This document shows positions 19,722 to 31,324 of a DNA stretch of 64,000 nt, one piece after another. Numbering within the stretch: the first letter of the stretch is position 1; each line of letters opens with the position of its first letter. Origin of the DNA: Ascaphus truei (taxonomy: Eukaryota; Chordata; Amphibia; Anura; Ascaphidae). Under the pieces are notes generated by a model that ran no database searches, had not been told where the DNA came from, and saw only the letters and a list, made by a program, of their open reading frames with translations. Where the stretch lies: NCBI GenBank assembly GCA_036426205.1, contig CM071587.1, forward strand, positions 2,046,621-2,110,620. Direction: 5' to 3'. The position numbers and the translations under genes are program-made.

Positions 19722-21347
19722 GTAAGCTTCGTTCCTCGTGGAAATCACAATCGGATCCTTCACTCCGTTCCAAACATCCAGCGTTACCAGTATCATGTCG
19801 CTATTGTGGTGCACGGTGACACTTGCGCTATTAGAATTAATTTCTCCACTCAAAGTTTGAGCCGCCTGTGCTGAAACTGGGATATCCTGAAAACCTGACC
19901 TGTTGGCGGTGGCCCTTGAGTACTAGAGTTGCCCGTGCCTGATGTAGCTAGCACATTACTGGGTCACTACAGAACCGAGAGACTTTAAAGTGGCCACCCC
20001 ACCCAGAAGCCTGTGCGAGTTGAACCTTTTTGATCTCCCGGACGCTTAATATTTGAAACACTTATATCTCCCAAGCAAAGCATCAGATTTTTCAACTATA
20101 AATAGCGTTGGAAAGGACCAGGAGATCTATTAAAGCAGGACCAAAAATGGCGCCCTGCGCGGAATTGCTTTAAGCAGTTTCTCTGCCTATTCTGTCTGAA
20201 ATATCTTCTGATTCATAGACACTGTGAGATGATACATGACATGTTTGGGGGAGGGGGTACTGTTTGGGGGGGACGGGAACTGATTTCTGCCCCTTCTGTA
20301 AAATGAGTTGGAATTAGGCGCTCCTGATTTTAATGCAACATTTTGTTATTTAAAGCAGAAATAGTTATTGCCGTTTATATGCAAGTTAATTTTGACACGT
20401 GATACGCCCGCTTCCTACAAAAACATCACTGCATGCTGCTGTGAATTTCTCAGATCTTCAGTCTGCATCGTGGGAATCGCTGCAGCTATTCTCCCTTGAC
20501 CATAAATTTGATTTGTGTTCATACCATCCCAGATTGTTAAACGTTCGAATGCGCTGCACGGGGAGATACTTTAACTGTAACTCCTGTTACATTATATAAA
20601 TAAAATGCCGTATTGGAACATTCAATGTTTATGCAAAGTGGGGTAACCGGCCATCCTTTTTCTTGTGTCCCTGCAGGGTGAATCCGATGACTCCATCCTA
20701 AGGCTGGCAAAGAATGATGGGATTGTTTCAAAGTAAGTTTCATTTCACACACTCTGCTTTTTTTACTAGCAGTGTTTTGTAGTTATACTTCATGTAGATC
20801 GCTATTTCTTGTGGATATTCATCAAACACTGCTTGGAACTATAACACTGCTCCATTCCTTTCCCCCCGAAATCATATTTGTACATTCCCTCCCTAATGGA
20901 ATTCCTAACCTGTGAGGCCTGGGCGTATGAGGAGGAATTCATACTTTTAAATAATGAAAACATACTTCTCTTGACAGGGTGGTTAAATTGTGTTAAAACA
21001 GAATATTCTGGTGTTTTATACCAAGGGGTGCTCAACTCCAGTCCTCAAGCCACCACCCAACAGATCAGGTTTTCAGGATATCCCTGCTTCAGCACATGTG
21101 GCTCAGTTGAAGAATGAGCCTCTGAGCCAGAAAACCTGACCTGAGGGGGGGGGGGGTGCTTGAGGACTGGATTTGAGCTCCCCAGATATATACCACGTCA
21201 CGTTTAGCAATGTCTGCAACATCCATTTGTGCTGTTTCTTGGTGAACGAATGTTGGAAAGTACATGGCGTTGGTATGAAATCGGCGGTGCCTGTAATGTT
21301 TCTAACCAGTATCTGTTTCCCTCGCTCTTCCCTGTAGGAACTTCTAA
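19650..21347 (+). CDS. RPS21: RPS21, ribosomal protein eS21 (N-terminal exons not found)
   Basis: eS21 is a small (83-residue) protein of the 40S ribosomal subunit. Three coding exons join in phase: 19650-19721, 20677-20732 and 21338-21347. They encode [20 protein letters not shown] and IRRM, then [19 protein letters not shown], then NF and TAA. These are residues 39-83 of the family. Introns are normal GT-AG, so this is not a processed copy. The exons for residues 1-38 should lie between 16280 and 19649, but I could not see them on either strand there, nor elsewhere in the window. Either they are missing from the assembly, the locus is rearranged, or this copy is broken. Confidence 0.9.
19868..19940. 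repeat. Half of the CAGGGGTGG hAT-like MITE
   Basis: GGGATATCCTGAAAACCTGA followed by CCTGTTGGCGGTGGCCCTTG matches the right half of the full element at 56610-56795. It lies in an intron of RPS21. Confidence 0.65.
20677..20732 (+). CDS. RPS21: RPS21 coding exon, residues 63-81
   Basis: The acceptor is TGTGTCCCTGCAG and the donor AAA|GTAAGT. It encodes [18 protein letters not shown] plus two bases of a lysine codon. Confidence 0.95.
21023..21187. mobile_element. hAT-like palindromic MITE, diverged
   Basis: It contains both arms of the family seen complete at 56610-56795: CAGGTTTTCAGGATATCCCT on the left and AGAAAACCTGACCTGAGG on the right, around a short centre. The ends are eroded and a G run interrupts the right arm. 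Confidence 0.65.
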
Positions 21348-21394
21348 GAGAAGACACCTTTGAAATGTGACATCATGTAGAAAAGTAAAATAAA
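21338..21394 (+). CDS. RPS21: RPS21 last exon with poly(A) signal
   Basis: The acceptor is TCTTCCCTGTAG. The first base completes the lysine codon, then N, F and TAA (21345-21347). AATAAA at 21389-21394 lies 42 bases after the stop, as expected for a compact ribosomal protein 3' UTR; only bases 21338-21347 are coding. Confidence 0.92.
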
Positions 21395-21399
21395 AACTG

Positions 21400-23759
21400 T
21401 AACCAAAAACCCTGTGGCGTCTTCTACTTTGTGTGGTGGTGCGGGGGAGCAGTGAGGGTGGGGGCGCAGTGGGGGCGGGGGCGCAGTTGTGTGGGGTTTT
21501 TTTGTTGTTTTTTTTTTTACACGCCTCTGCCGATTCTAATATTAAAAAAAGTGGCAATTTTCGTTTCTCACCAGGAATTTCCGTTTTTCTCGGATCATTT
21601 TCAGCGGCGCTTTCTTTTTGTTGCTTATCTTGCTTTTCAATGCATCGTTGGTCCCAGTAGCACTGAAGCTGTTAAACACCAATACACCTTTTTAGAAAGC
21701 AACATTACCATCAAAATCCTAGGCAGTATTTTTATATGTCTCTATCTCTCTCAGTTGTGTAGTATTGGATAATACAGATAATTTTTTTTTAAATATAAAT
21801 TTCTCCCACTCAATGCCCTTTTTAACGTATTAAGCATCCTTGGGTTTCTATAGCAATCATTTAGGACTCCATGGCACTTGATTTTTTTTTTTTTAAATGG
21901 GTGACCATATTGTGAAGTTGGATCTTCACCGATTTTTGATCGCGGGAGAATGGATCGATCGGCAGGTTAGATAATTACATTGCCTTAAAGGCAAGGAACA
22001 GCTGGCAAAAGGTAAAGCCCCTTTAAGCTGATTTGCCAAAGTTTTCAGTCTGCACAGAAGTGTCTCCTGCTCCCCCGAGGTTTCTGGCCTCACTTCTTTC
22101 CCCCAGTTGTGACAGGGTGCTTATAAATTTGCCTGTCAGAGCATTGCAAAATGACCCAGATTATCTGGAAGAAATAACAGCTTCACTCAGTATACGGGTC
22201 TGTAATAGCCACTTAAACTTTTCACCTGCGGCAGTGATCTTTTTAAGCTCTTGTAGATCCCCCATGGCAGAAAAGCGGCCAATTGGAAGACTGATGCGTA
22301 GTGTCAGAGGCGTTTATCTCTCGTTTTATGGGGGCTGGAGAGGAGCCAGGCGCTTGCACTTTTGAACCGGAGCCTGCAGGAGTTGGGCCTCCTCTAAAGC
22401 AGCCATCACTTAAATTGGGTGAAACAGACTGTTCCAGCGCTTCCCGATGGCAGCTCGGAGTTACATGGCCGCAGACCAGCATGGAGTAGACATGTTCTTG
22501 AAGTTCAACCTATGTGAAATGTAGGCGACTAATATACTCATCCTAGCTTTCTATTAAGGCAAACGGAAAATCCCAGCCTGCGATATTCAGATTATCCGTA
22601 AAAGTCGCACAATACGCATTCCGTGAAAATGGCTCTCTTTGCGAATACTTTTATCTTGATTCATCTCTGTCCTTGCTTTCCTGCTATCGGGTCAGGCTGA
22701 CCGTTCTCTGCGCTGTAACTCGTGCTTTTCGCCATACAAAAAAAATACAGCGTGTGCGCATAGTGATTTGGCGTATTACACATGCTTATTTGTGAGCAGT
22801 TTTGCGCAACAAGCCTGTCTGGTTTTTAACCCTTTCATAAGGCCCTTACCATTGGCCCCCAACCTATCAAAGTTGAGCAGTACAGCGAACCAGAAGCCTC
22901 CTGGCTCCGTCCTATTGGACCAAACCTGCCGGTCTCTGGAGGCGTGTCCCGTGTATTCTGAATTCATTTGTGACTCGGATAATGACCAGATGAAGTACAA
23001 ACTTGTCCTAACTTTTCAAATGTAGATAGATGTTTTTATATTTGACCAAGCGTTCAGTTGGAGGAATTTGTACCCCTGGGAAATGTCCGGGACAGTAGTG
23101 TTGGTGAAAGGGAATTTGCAGGTTGCTCTGGCAGTGGTGGCGGGGGCGGGGGGGTTATGGCTCGTTGCTGAACGATGCTGCTGAGTTTTGTTAATAGCCA
23201 CTGGCTGTACTTTAAATATTTACATGCCTCTCTTAGAACATGTGTCGGGAACATTCCTACGCGATTCAATGTCTGGGATCCTTATCTAGCGCACATTAAA
23301 CAGTGCCGTTCCTTCAGGCGGTTGTGTCAGTGGCGTGTGGCCTTTATAGCAGAACACGTCCTTAACATTTTACAGGAAACGGGAAAATCAATGTTTTAAA
23401 AAATAAATGCTTTGTGGTGTTTCTCTCCTGATTCACAAGCTTCTCATTTACATCTGAGAGGAGAAAATCCAGGACATGTTCAAAGTAACCAAACACACAA
23501 ACCATGTCTTATTAATTGCAGGTTGGGAGCTAAATGGCGCTATTTTTATTTTAGCTCCGAGCACCTCCCCGGTTAGGTTACCAGTGTTCTCTGCTAGGAT
23601 TTAAATGGTTGCCCAATAGGATGACGATGCGGATTCCTATTGGCTAGTCACGGGAACGGCAAGATTTGAAAAGCCATCCATTGCCCCTGGAGGGGCAGAG
23701 AGACCCGTTTCTTCACTGCTAAGTATCTCAGAGAGGGGGGAAGCAGGGGGTCCGCAGGG
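21400..23759. other. No gene recognised downstream of RPS21
   Basis: Mixed-composition sequence with T and A runs. I checked for the mammalian downstream neighbour LAMA5 (laminin alpha-5) and saw no exon of it. Open frames such as 22033-22365 have no family resemblance. Confidence 0.5.
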
Positions 23760-23764
23760 CTATA

Positions 23765-24205
23765 GTGTGGTATATTTATAAAATGTTTTACCAGGAAATA
23801 ATGCATTTGATTTACCTCTTGTGTTCAAGTATGTTCTGGGCACAGAGTTATGATGACAAATTCATAGTTACATTAAGCGAGCAGGGTTATACATTCTATA
23901 CAAGACATTGCATGCACAGTAAGAGATAATATATATTATAGGCGTATGTAACAGTTATAGACCAGATTAAAATGAGACCGCTTTTAGTTATGAAAGAACT
24001 TAGGCTGGTGGCGGCAGTGAGAGTCTCCGGTAGACTGTACCAGTTTTGGGGTGCACGGTAAGAGAAGGAGCGGCCGGATACTTTGTTGAACCTTGGGACC
24101 ATGAACAGTCTTTTGGAGTCCGATCTCAGATAAGTGCTGCATGTGGTAGGGCTGAGGAGCTTGTTCAGATAGACGGGTAGCTTGCCCAGAATGTATTTGA
24201 AGGCA
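23765..24205 (-). mobile_element. L2/CR1-like LINE 3' fragment
   Basis: The copy is antisense and parallels 4222-4650: tail ATTTATAAAATGTTTTACCA, then GTTCTGGGCACAGAGTTA. The end of the reverse transcriptase frame is visible (VPRFNKVSGRSFSYRAPQNW near 24000-24102, minus strand). Frameshifts and stops show it is dead. Confidence 0.8.
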
Positions 24206-24645
24206 AGTAAATAAACAATATAATGCAGTTTAGCTCAGTAGGACTCCAATTCCATAATTGAAAAAACATACAGACGAGATTACTGCTTTAAGAGTAACCA
24301 ATCGCGTGTAGAGAGCTTGAGTACTTGTGACATTAACAGAATATTTTACAAGGGGAGACGCGGTGGCTGAGATCGAACTCATTAAATCTTTTCCTTGTAT
24401 AACTTGTTTTAGACCGCGCTGCCCTTTAATTCGTCCGTGCAATACTACGTTGGTGCTCTGGAAATTAAGGCACAGTGAAACGCACGCACTCCCTGTTTCA
24501 AGGGGGCGATGTTATAGTTTTCCCTATTTTTACGTTTAGTTTACGCTGACCCTGCTGGGATCCCAACCCGTTTCGCACACTTCAAATGCAAATGAGATCA
24601 ATTCCCTGGAGTCTTCCTTTCTTTAAAACTCCAAATTAAATTGCG

Positions 24646-24746
24646 AAGTGGTGTGTGTGGTGTGGGGTGTGTGGTGTGTGTGTGTGGTTGTGTGTGTGTG
24701 TGGTGGTGTGTGTGTGTGTGGTGTGTGTGGTGTGTGGTGTGGTCAG
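24646..24746. repeat. GGTGTGTG microsatellite
   Basis: Imperfect (GT)n with interspersed GGTG. The surrounding sequence from 24210 to 25140 shows nothing else. Confidence 0.9.
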
Positions 24747-25144
24747 TCCCTGCCCCGGAGAGCTTCCAATTGAAGTGATGGCAATTACAGGCGAGCGTGC
24801 GCACCTTGATGACATTACTCCTGCACAAAGGAGAGGATTTTGTTTTCCACTGGACTGTATGGAATACTTTCTTTTCCAGCAGGGCTTTGATTACTGACCA
24901 GAGAGCAGGGTGCAGGCCTGGATACATCCACAGCCATGAAAGGGAATAGCTTCTCCCGGCGCTGTGTGTGTCGGGCTGTCCTGCCCTTAAATGGCTCCAT
25001 TGCACCAATCTGCCAAATTCACCTCCCCTTTCTCAGCAGGACTTCTCATTTTCCCCACTCTGCGGCTGGGACCGGCTCTTCGCACTAAGGACTCCTGAAA
25101 TATGTTCTATAGTGCACGTACTCCTACTGTCTCCCATTATTCCA

Positions 25145-25292
25145 TTTAGATTGTAAGCTCTGCGGGTTAGGGACTCCCTAATTCCCATTGTTGAACGTCT
25201 TGGTTAATGCACTTGTGGCACGTATTATAATGTCTCCCTGTGCTGTCTAGGTAATTCTGTAAAGTGCTGTATAAATAACAATATTGTTTGGT
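25145..25292 (+). repeat. LINE/SINE 3'-end repeat
   Basis: It starts TTTAGATTGTAAGCTCTGCG and ends GTAAAGTGCTGTATAAATAA, the same layout as the repeat split at 15444-16020. Confidence 0.65.
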
Positions 25293-25692
25293 ACAGGATA
25301 CGGAGCGCAAATACTCCAACAATAACGATATACATACATAAAAGACTGGTTTGGCTCATGAGACGCCTGACGCCTTTCATGCGCACAGCTGCAGGCCACA
25401 GGAATGAATGGTTGCATTTATTCACTTGTCCACTGTGTGGTGCAGAAGAGCCATCAGTCTCAGAACCATTGGGTGGGTGGGTGTCTGGGGTCTGTTGGGC
25501 TATGATTTATTTAGCGCACACATTAAATATCACAAAATAATAAAATACAGTAATTGGAGAATTGCATATGCTCAGTTATTTCATTCCATTGTGCATGAAT
25601 GCAGCAGAGCATGCAATGTCCTGCACAGCAATTTATTTTGCAGTGTTCGTGCGTGACAAAAAAAAATATTTTTTATATGTGCTGTATAGCGA

Positions 25693-26746
25693 TGTTCAGG
25701 CCTTGCCTGTAATGCTGTTTCCCTGAGGATACCTGGAGTTCAGGCCTTGCCTGTAATGCCGTTTCCCTGAGGATACCTGGAGTTCAGGCCTTGCCTGTAA
25801 GGCTGTTTCCCTGAGGATACCTGGAGTTCAGGCCTTGCCTGTAATGCTGTTTCCCTGAGGATAACTGGGTTCAGGCCTTGCCTGTAATGCTCCGTTTCAC
25901 TGAGGATACCTGGGGTTCAGGCCTTGCCTGTAATGCCGTTTCCCTGAGGATACCTGGAGTTCAGGCCTTGCCTGTAAGGCTGTTTCCCTGAGGATACCTG
26001 GAGTTCAGGCCTTGCCTGTAATGCTGTTTCCCTGAGGATACCTGGGGTTCAGGCCTTGCCTGTAATGCTCCGTTTCACTGAGGATAATACCTGGAGTTCA
26101 GGCCTTGCCTGTAATGCTGTTTCCCTGAGATACCTGGAGTTCAGGCCTTGCCTGTAATGCTGTTTCCCTGAGGATGACCTGAGTTCAGGCCTTGCCTGTA
26201 ATGCTGTTTCCCTGAGGATACCTGGGGTTCAGGCCTTGCCTGTAATGCTCCGTTTCACTGAGGATACCTGGGGTTCAGGCCTTGCCTGTAATGCTCCGTT
26301 TCACTGAGGATACCTGGAGTACAGGCCTTGCCTGTAATGCTCCGTGTCACTGAGGATACCTGGAGTTCAGGCCTTGCCTGTAATGCTGTTTCCCTGAGGA
26401 TACCTGGAGTTCAGGCCTTGCCTGTAATGCTCCGTTTCCCTGAGGATAATACCTGGAGTTCAGGCCTTGCCTGTAATGCTGTTTCCCTGAGATACCTGGA
26501 GTTCAGGCCTTGCCTGTAATGCTGTTTCCCTGAGGATACCTGGGGTTCAGGCCTTGCCTGTAATGCTGTTTCCCTGAGGATACCTGGAGTTCAGGCCTTG
26601 CCTGTAATGCTCCGTGTCACTGAGGATACCTGGAGTTCAGGCCTTGCCTGTAATGCCGTTTCCCTGAGGATACCTGGAGTTCAGGCCTTGCCTGTAATGC
26701 TCCGTGTCACTGAGGATAATACCTGGAGTTCAGGCCTTGCCTGTAA
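25693..26746 (+). repeat. Tandem array, 44-48 bp unit, about 23 copies
   Basis: The unit starts GTTCAGGCCTTGCCTGTAAT and continues GCTGTTTCCCTGAGGATACC then TGGA. Two length forms alternate, one with TGCTGTTTCCC and one with TGCTCCGTTTCAC, and an extra ATA occurs in some (GAGGATAATACC). Units repeat in blocks, as expected of higher-order copying. No unique spacers separate the units, so it is not a CRISPR. Confidence 0.92.
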
Positions 26747-26918
26747 GGCTGAGTCCCGCTGGCACTGAGCTCCCTGAGCGGGCAGCGCTTGGCGCGGTTA
26801 CATGCGCATATATATATGTGTGTTCCGGCTCGCGCGCATGCGCGGGCACACACACGCTCAGCACTTTTGTAAATAAAAATGTTAAACTTTCCCGCTCGCA
26901 ATTGCGCCCCACCCTGCT
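26744..26918. mobile_element. Harbinger-like end inserted in the 44-bp array
   Basis: At TAA (26744-26746) the array is interrupted by GGCTGAGTCCCGCTGGCAC, the same start as the MITE at 1961. The array motif resumes at 26919 with CAGTTTCCCTGAGGACACCT. A matching right inverted end is not visible, so the insertion is probably a truncated copy. A TATATATATG and CpG-rich centre is included. Confidence 0.5.
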
Positions 26919-27114
26919 CAGTTTCCCTGAGGACACCTGGGGTTTGAGCAGTGTATTAAAGTGTAAGCTCTTCTGGCAGCATCTGCATATACTATAAGTA
27001 CTATAGATGGGTAAGTCGCAGAATAGGTGGCAAGAATAGAGATGGGATCCATTTCTCTGCTGTCACAATATGTTGCAATATATCAGTGTGTGATAGAATC
27101 ATGGTTCTGGGGAC

Positions 27115-27290
27115 ACATAGTCAGACGAGACTGGTTAATATCTCAGGGTCAGCTCCTTGTGACCTTGGGCAAGTCACTTTATCTCCCTGTGCCTCCGGCA
27201 CCAAAGTGTAGACTGCAAGCTCTGTGGGGCAGGGACTGTAATATGTACAGCACTGTGTAAGTGAAACACGTGCAGTTCCCTAGAGAGCAA
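27115..27290 (+). mobile_element. tRNA-derived SINE (MIR-like core), partial
   Basis: The copy contains GGTCAGCTCCTTGTGACCTT, GGGCAAGTCACTTTATCTCC and CTGTGCCTCCGGCACCAAAG, the shared core of four copies in this window. Its tRNA-like head is lost. The 3' part has AAGCTCTGTGGGGCAGGGAC. Confidence 0.75.
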
Positions 27291-27324
27291 ATCGTTATAT
27301 GAAATCAAGTTATTATTTTATATG

Positions 27325-27329
<5 letters not shown>

Positions 27330-27402
<73 letters not shown>
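27330..27402. repeat. (AC)n microsatellite
   Basis: About 36 uninterrupted AC dinucleotides. Confidence 0.97.
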
Positions 27403-27419
27403 ATCAGGGAAAAAAGGGG

Positions 27420-29790
27420 ACATTTATTCCATTACAAAACCAAAAAAATGGCTGCCATCACGCCCGGGGCTAATTCCTGAGTACTGCTGGTTGGGGTCAG
27501 TTGTGGGAAGAGGAAGCCGCAAACAGACGCTAATTTCTAAGCAGCAGGAACCCTGCCCTGCCAGACCTGTCGCTGTGACCTGAGCTAGGGACATGCTGAA
27601 GCTAAGCAAATAACTGCGCAGACCCCTAACAGGAGGGGGTCCCCACCACGAAACGGACTCGCTGTACAACCCCGGGGTCTCCCTGGTTTCCCAGTACTAG
27701 GAAGCAGAAGCCAGATTAGTAACAAATATCGGTGCTCTTTAGCCTCAATGGCATAAAAATCCCAGATGTGCTATAGAAACTGCCCCGATTCTGTGCCAGT
27801 CTTACTGATTTTTACTATGTGATGTCTCTCGGACTAATGATAACACAAAATGACTGTTTTTTTTTGAGTGGTTAGTCTAGAACCCCCAAATGTTCCTCAT
27901 TTTAGTCTTCAGATAATGGCCTCTCCGGCAGGGAAGGTTATGGCTGCATTCCTCAGTCATCTGCACAGTCCCATTAACTTGGTCACAAGCGCAAACGTGC
28001 CCGAAACTGAGCCCCCCCCCCCCGCCCCCCTGTCACACACCTCTCCCGAGCGATCTTTCTCCTGCAGTAACAGCCAGGAAGCGTCTGCCTTGTAATTACA
28101 GGGCGTTTTGTCCCCTCACACATCGCCTCTTTGTCTCAACCACCCGTGAAATGTGGGGATTTAGCGAAATCCGCGCTGATGGAGGAGGAGAGATTTGGCA
28201 TTCCACATGTTCCCCCGGGTTGAACTCATTCTCTGCCAGAGAGGCGCACACTGAAACCATACACTGCTGGCACTGAAAGCGTTAACGCGCATCTTTAGCC
28301 CGCGCCGCTTTTCAATCCTTTAAAGAAAAGAAAAAAACCGACGAATGCGTTAATGGTTCTCTCTTTCGATTGCAAGCTCTTCCGGACAGAGATTCCAAAT
28401 ACAGCTTTAAAACGTTTCCCGTGATCCCCCGAGAAAACGTTGCAACCCGCTCTCGATCCGCGTTCCAGCAAGTCCAGGTTTCTGAACGCAGTTGAGCGCA
28501 GCGCCGAGCGTATTCTCCACGTATAGCGCTGCAGAGTATGTTGGCGATTTTATAAATACGCGATAATAATGATATGCCGTGAAGCTGCTTAAACCATTCA
28601 TTTAAATGGAGCGAAAGTATTATCCAGCCCTGGGAGCAGCTTCACTGCATTTTAATTATAGGCGTAAAGGGGCAATTTTAAGCTGCTCGGACATTTAAAT
28701 CGCCCGTTTCAGTTTAAAAAGGCCGGACCTGTTTGAATGATCTGAACCTTGGAGGATAACCTGGTACCCCGACAATGAGAGGATGTGACCTCAACCCCAG
28801 AGGTCTCCCAAAGAGGTCATCACTAGGTCCAGCGGTCCTGTCATGTATGGGCTACGTCATGCCCAACGCGTTCCCACGGCGCACGGCGCGATTTGCAGTG
28901 AAGGGAAAAAGGAAGAGGAGGACTTTTCCGTTTTCCCGGGTTAAAGGGTCGTCGCGGTCACGTGACTCTGGCGCTGCGGCCCCTCCGGCGCTCAAAGGGT
29001 TAAACACGGTGGACATGATTTATATCGATACATTTGATACATGTTGTTACGGCGAGGGAGCAAAGACTAAACAATGCTACGCTTTAGTAACGCCATTAGT
29101 CGTATGAATGGGAGGAGCGGGTCACCCTTTCGTGGATCTGGATCCAAGTGCTTTAAGGTGCTCGCCCCACGGGAATTCCAAAGTGGCAAATAATGCCTGT
29201 GACAGATGCACCCATCTTTTAAGAGGGTGATCCTACAGAAGTCTGTGACTTTTATATCCCTTTGAAGTACACGTGACATAGTATGTGACTGCGTGTGTCT
29301 GTGAAATTTGCATGGCAAAGCAGATGCCTAGAGCGTGAGCTCTTTGGCCCAAGGACATGCTCCGAACAATTTCTTTTGCAGAACCTAGATATAACATGTC
29401 AGAAAAGCTCAACTGCGTCCAACAGAGCAGACAACCCGCTCTCGTACACACAGCAGAAATGAATATATTCGCTTCCGGGTGTTGGATGAAATAAAGGCGT
29501 ATCTTTTTTATCCAGTGCGCTAGGAAAGGAAGTGTCGCGGTATCTCTGGTCTGCCGCGGGGGCGCACGAGTCCAGTGAGCCGGTGAGGTCTCCTGCCCAA
29601 TCAGCAAGCCGTATCCCGGCCCTCCCGTGGGCCTCGTGAAATGTAAAATGCGTTTAATCGGGATCGAGTTCGTCAGTAGTGAGACCCCGGGAGGAGTGGC
29701 GGGATATCGTCTTGTTTTCATCCGACGTCCCGAATCGGACTTTTCCTTTCTTCTGTATTTATGATTTTATATAAAAGAATATAATATATA
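27420..29790. other. No gene recognised
   Basis: Mixed unique-looking sequence. A C run lies at 28012-28028. Open frames at 28775-29107 and 29233-29721 (minus) show no known domain, splice layout or start context. Not informative from sequence alone. Confidence 0.45.
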
Positions 29791-29794
29791 GAAT

Positions 29795-30003
29795 ATAAGC
29801 TGCTAGTTTTTACGTAGCGCTTTACAGAGACATTTTGCAGACACAGACCCTGGCCAGGGGAGCTTACAATCTATGTTTTTGGTGCCTGAGGCACAGGGAG
29901 ATAAAGTGACTTGCCCAAGGTCACAAGGAGCCGACACCGGGAATTGAACCAGGTTCCCCTGCCAGTCAGTGTCTTTACTCACTGAGCCGCTCCTTCTCCC
30001 TTG
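29795..30003 (-). mobile_element. tRNA-derived SINE, full copy
   Basis: Read on the minus strand it begins GGAGCGGCTCAGTGAGTAAA (A-box-like). It then has GGTTCAATTCC, a perfect RNA polymerase III B box, the MIR-like core TGACCTTGGGCAAGTCACTT, and a tail AAAGCGCTACG. This is the best reference copy of the family in the window and is used to interpret the array at 54104-54945. Confidence 0.85.
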
Positions 30004-30439
30004 AGTTGTGTTCCCATGTTAAATCCACCAGAGCTGAAGGATTTAACAGCGCAAGGCGCAGTGCGGTCTGTGGCAGTAACTCAGGGGTTAAGTATTCCAG
30101 AGATGAGCCTGCAGTGATAGGACAGGAAGGGAGACAGAGCTTTAAATTCTCCCCCCATCCTCTTTGTTTGAAAAGCTTGTTGTGTCTAATATCTTCTTAT
30201 AAACTCCCATGCGTGAGTCAGATCTTCCCAGCGCCGCCTGCCTGATCCGGGGATCACACACCTCACATCTCCGGCTTTCAATAAGGAAGGCTACCGCGGG
30301 GGGGGGGGGGGGCGGGGAATCCGAATCCCTTAGTCCCTGGCAGGGCGGCGAGAGGAAAGGGGATTCCGATTATATTTCACATTTTTTGTGCGGCAGAATT
30401 TCAGCGCTAAAAAGTAATACAAACGTTGGTAAAATCTGT

Positions 30440-31206
30440 TGTACGCAGGAAGGCTTCATAGGTATAACCCAGAATGTGTTATACGCAGGAAGGCTTCATA
30501 GGTATAACCCAGAATGTGTTATACGCAGGAAGGCTCAGGTATAACCCAGAATGTGCTGTATGCAGGAAGGCTGCACAGTATAACCCGAGTGCGTATGGGA
30601 AGGGTGCAAGGTATAACCAGAATGTGTATGCGGAAGGCTCACAGGTCTAACAAGAAGTGTATCGCAGGAGGCTTAGAGTATAACCCAGAATGTGGATATG
30701 CCGGAGGCTGCACAGGTATAACCCAGAATGTGGTGTTACGCAGGAAGGCTCGCACAGGTATACCCAGATGTGTTATACGCGAAGGCGGCACATACGAAGG
30801 TTATCGAACTGCAATACCCAGAATGTGCTGTATGCAGGAAGGCTGCACAGGTATAACCCAGAATGTGCTGTATGCAGGAAGGCTGCACAGGTATAACCCA
30901 GAATGTGCTGTATGCAGGAAGGCTGCACAGGTATAACCCAGAATGTGGTGTACGCAGGAAGGCTCATAGGTATAACCCAGAATGTTTATACGCAGGAAGG
31001 CTGACAGGTATAACCCCAGAAGTGTTAACAGAAGCTTCATAGGTATAACCCAGAATGTGTTAAACGCAGGAAGGTTTCATAGGTATAACCCAGAATGTGT
31101 TATACGCAGGAAGGCTTCATAGGTATAACCCAGAATGTGTTATACACAGGAAGGCTTCATAGGTATAACCCAGAATGTGGTGTATGCAGGAAGGCTGCAC
31201 AGAATG
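30440..31206 (+). repeat. Tandem array, 40-bp unit, about 19 copies
   Basis: The unit is AGGTATAACCCAGAATGTGT followed by TATACGCAGGAAGGCTTCAT. A second form has GCTGTATGCAGGAAGGCTGC. Copies at the edges are near perfect, while copies around 30580-30820 and 31010-31030 have many single-base losses. Confidence 0.93.
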
Positions 31207-31324
31207 TGATGTTCGAAATTATTGTTGACGCGTTGCATCATGTTGAGCGCCCGATTAATGGCATTTTAATGACAGAATTAGGTGTATTTTTTCATTTTTA
31301 ACCAGCGTTGGTAAATATGAAATA

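Noticed and set aside
25693..26746. Regular repeats that could suggest a CRISPR array
   Set aside because: Units are contiguous, with no unique spacers, no cas genes, and the surroundings are vertebrate.
28775..29107. 110-codon frame with a basic stretch
   Set aside because: No start context, no domain, no neighbouring exons; one of many chance frames in a GC-balanced region.
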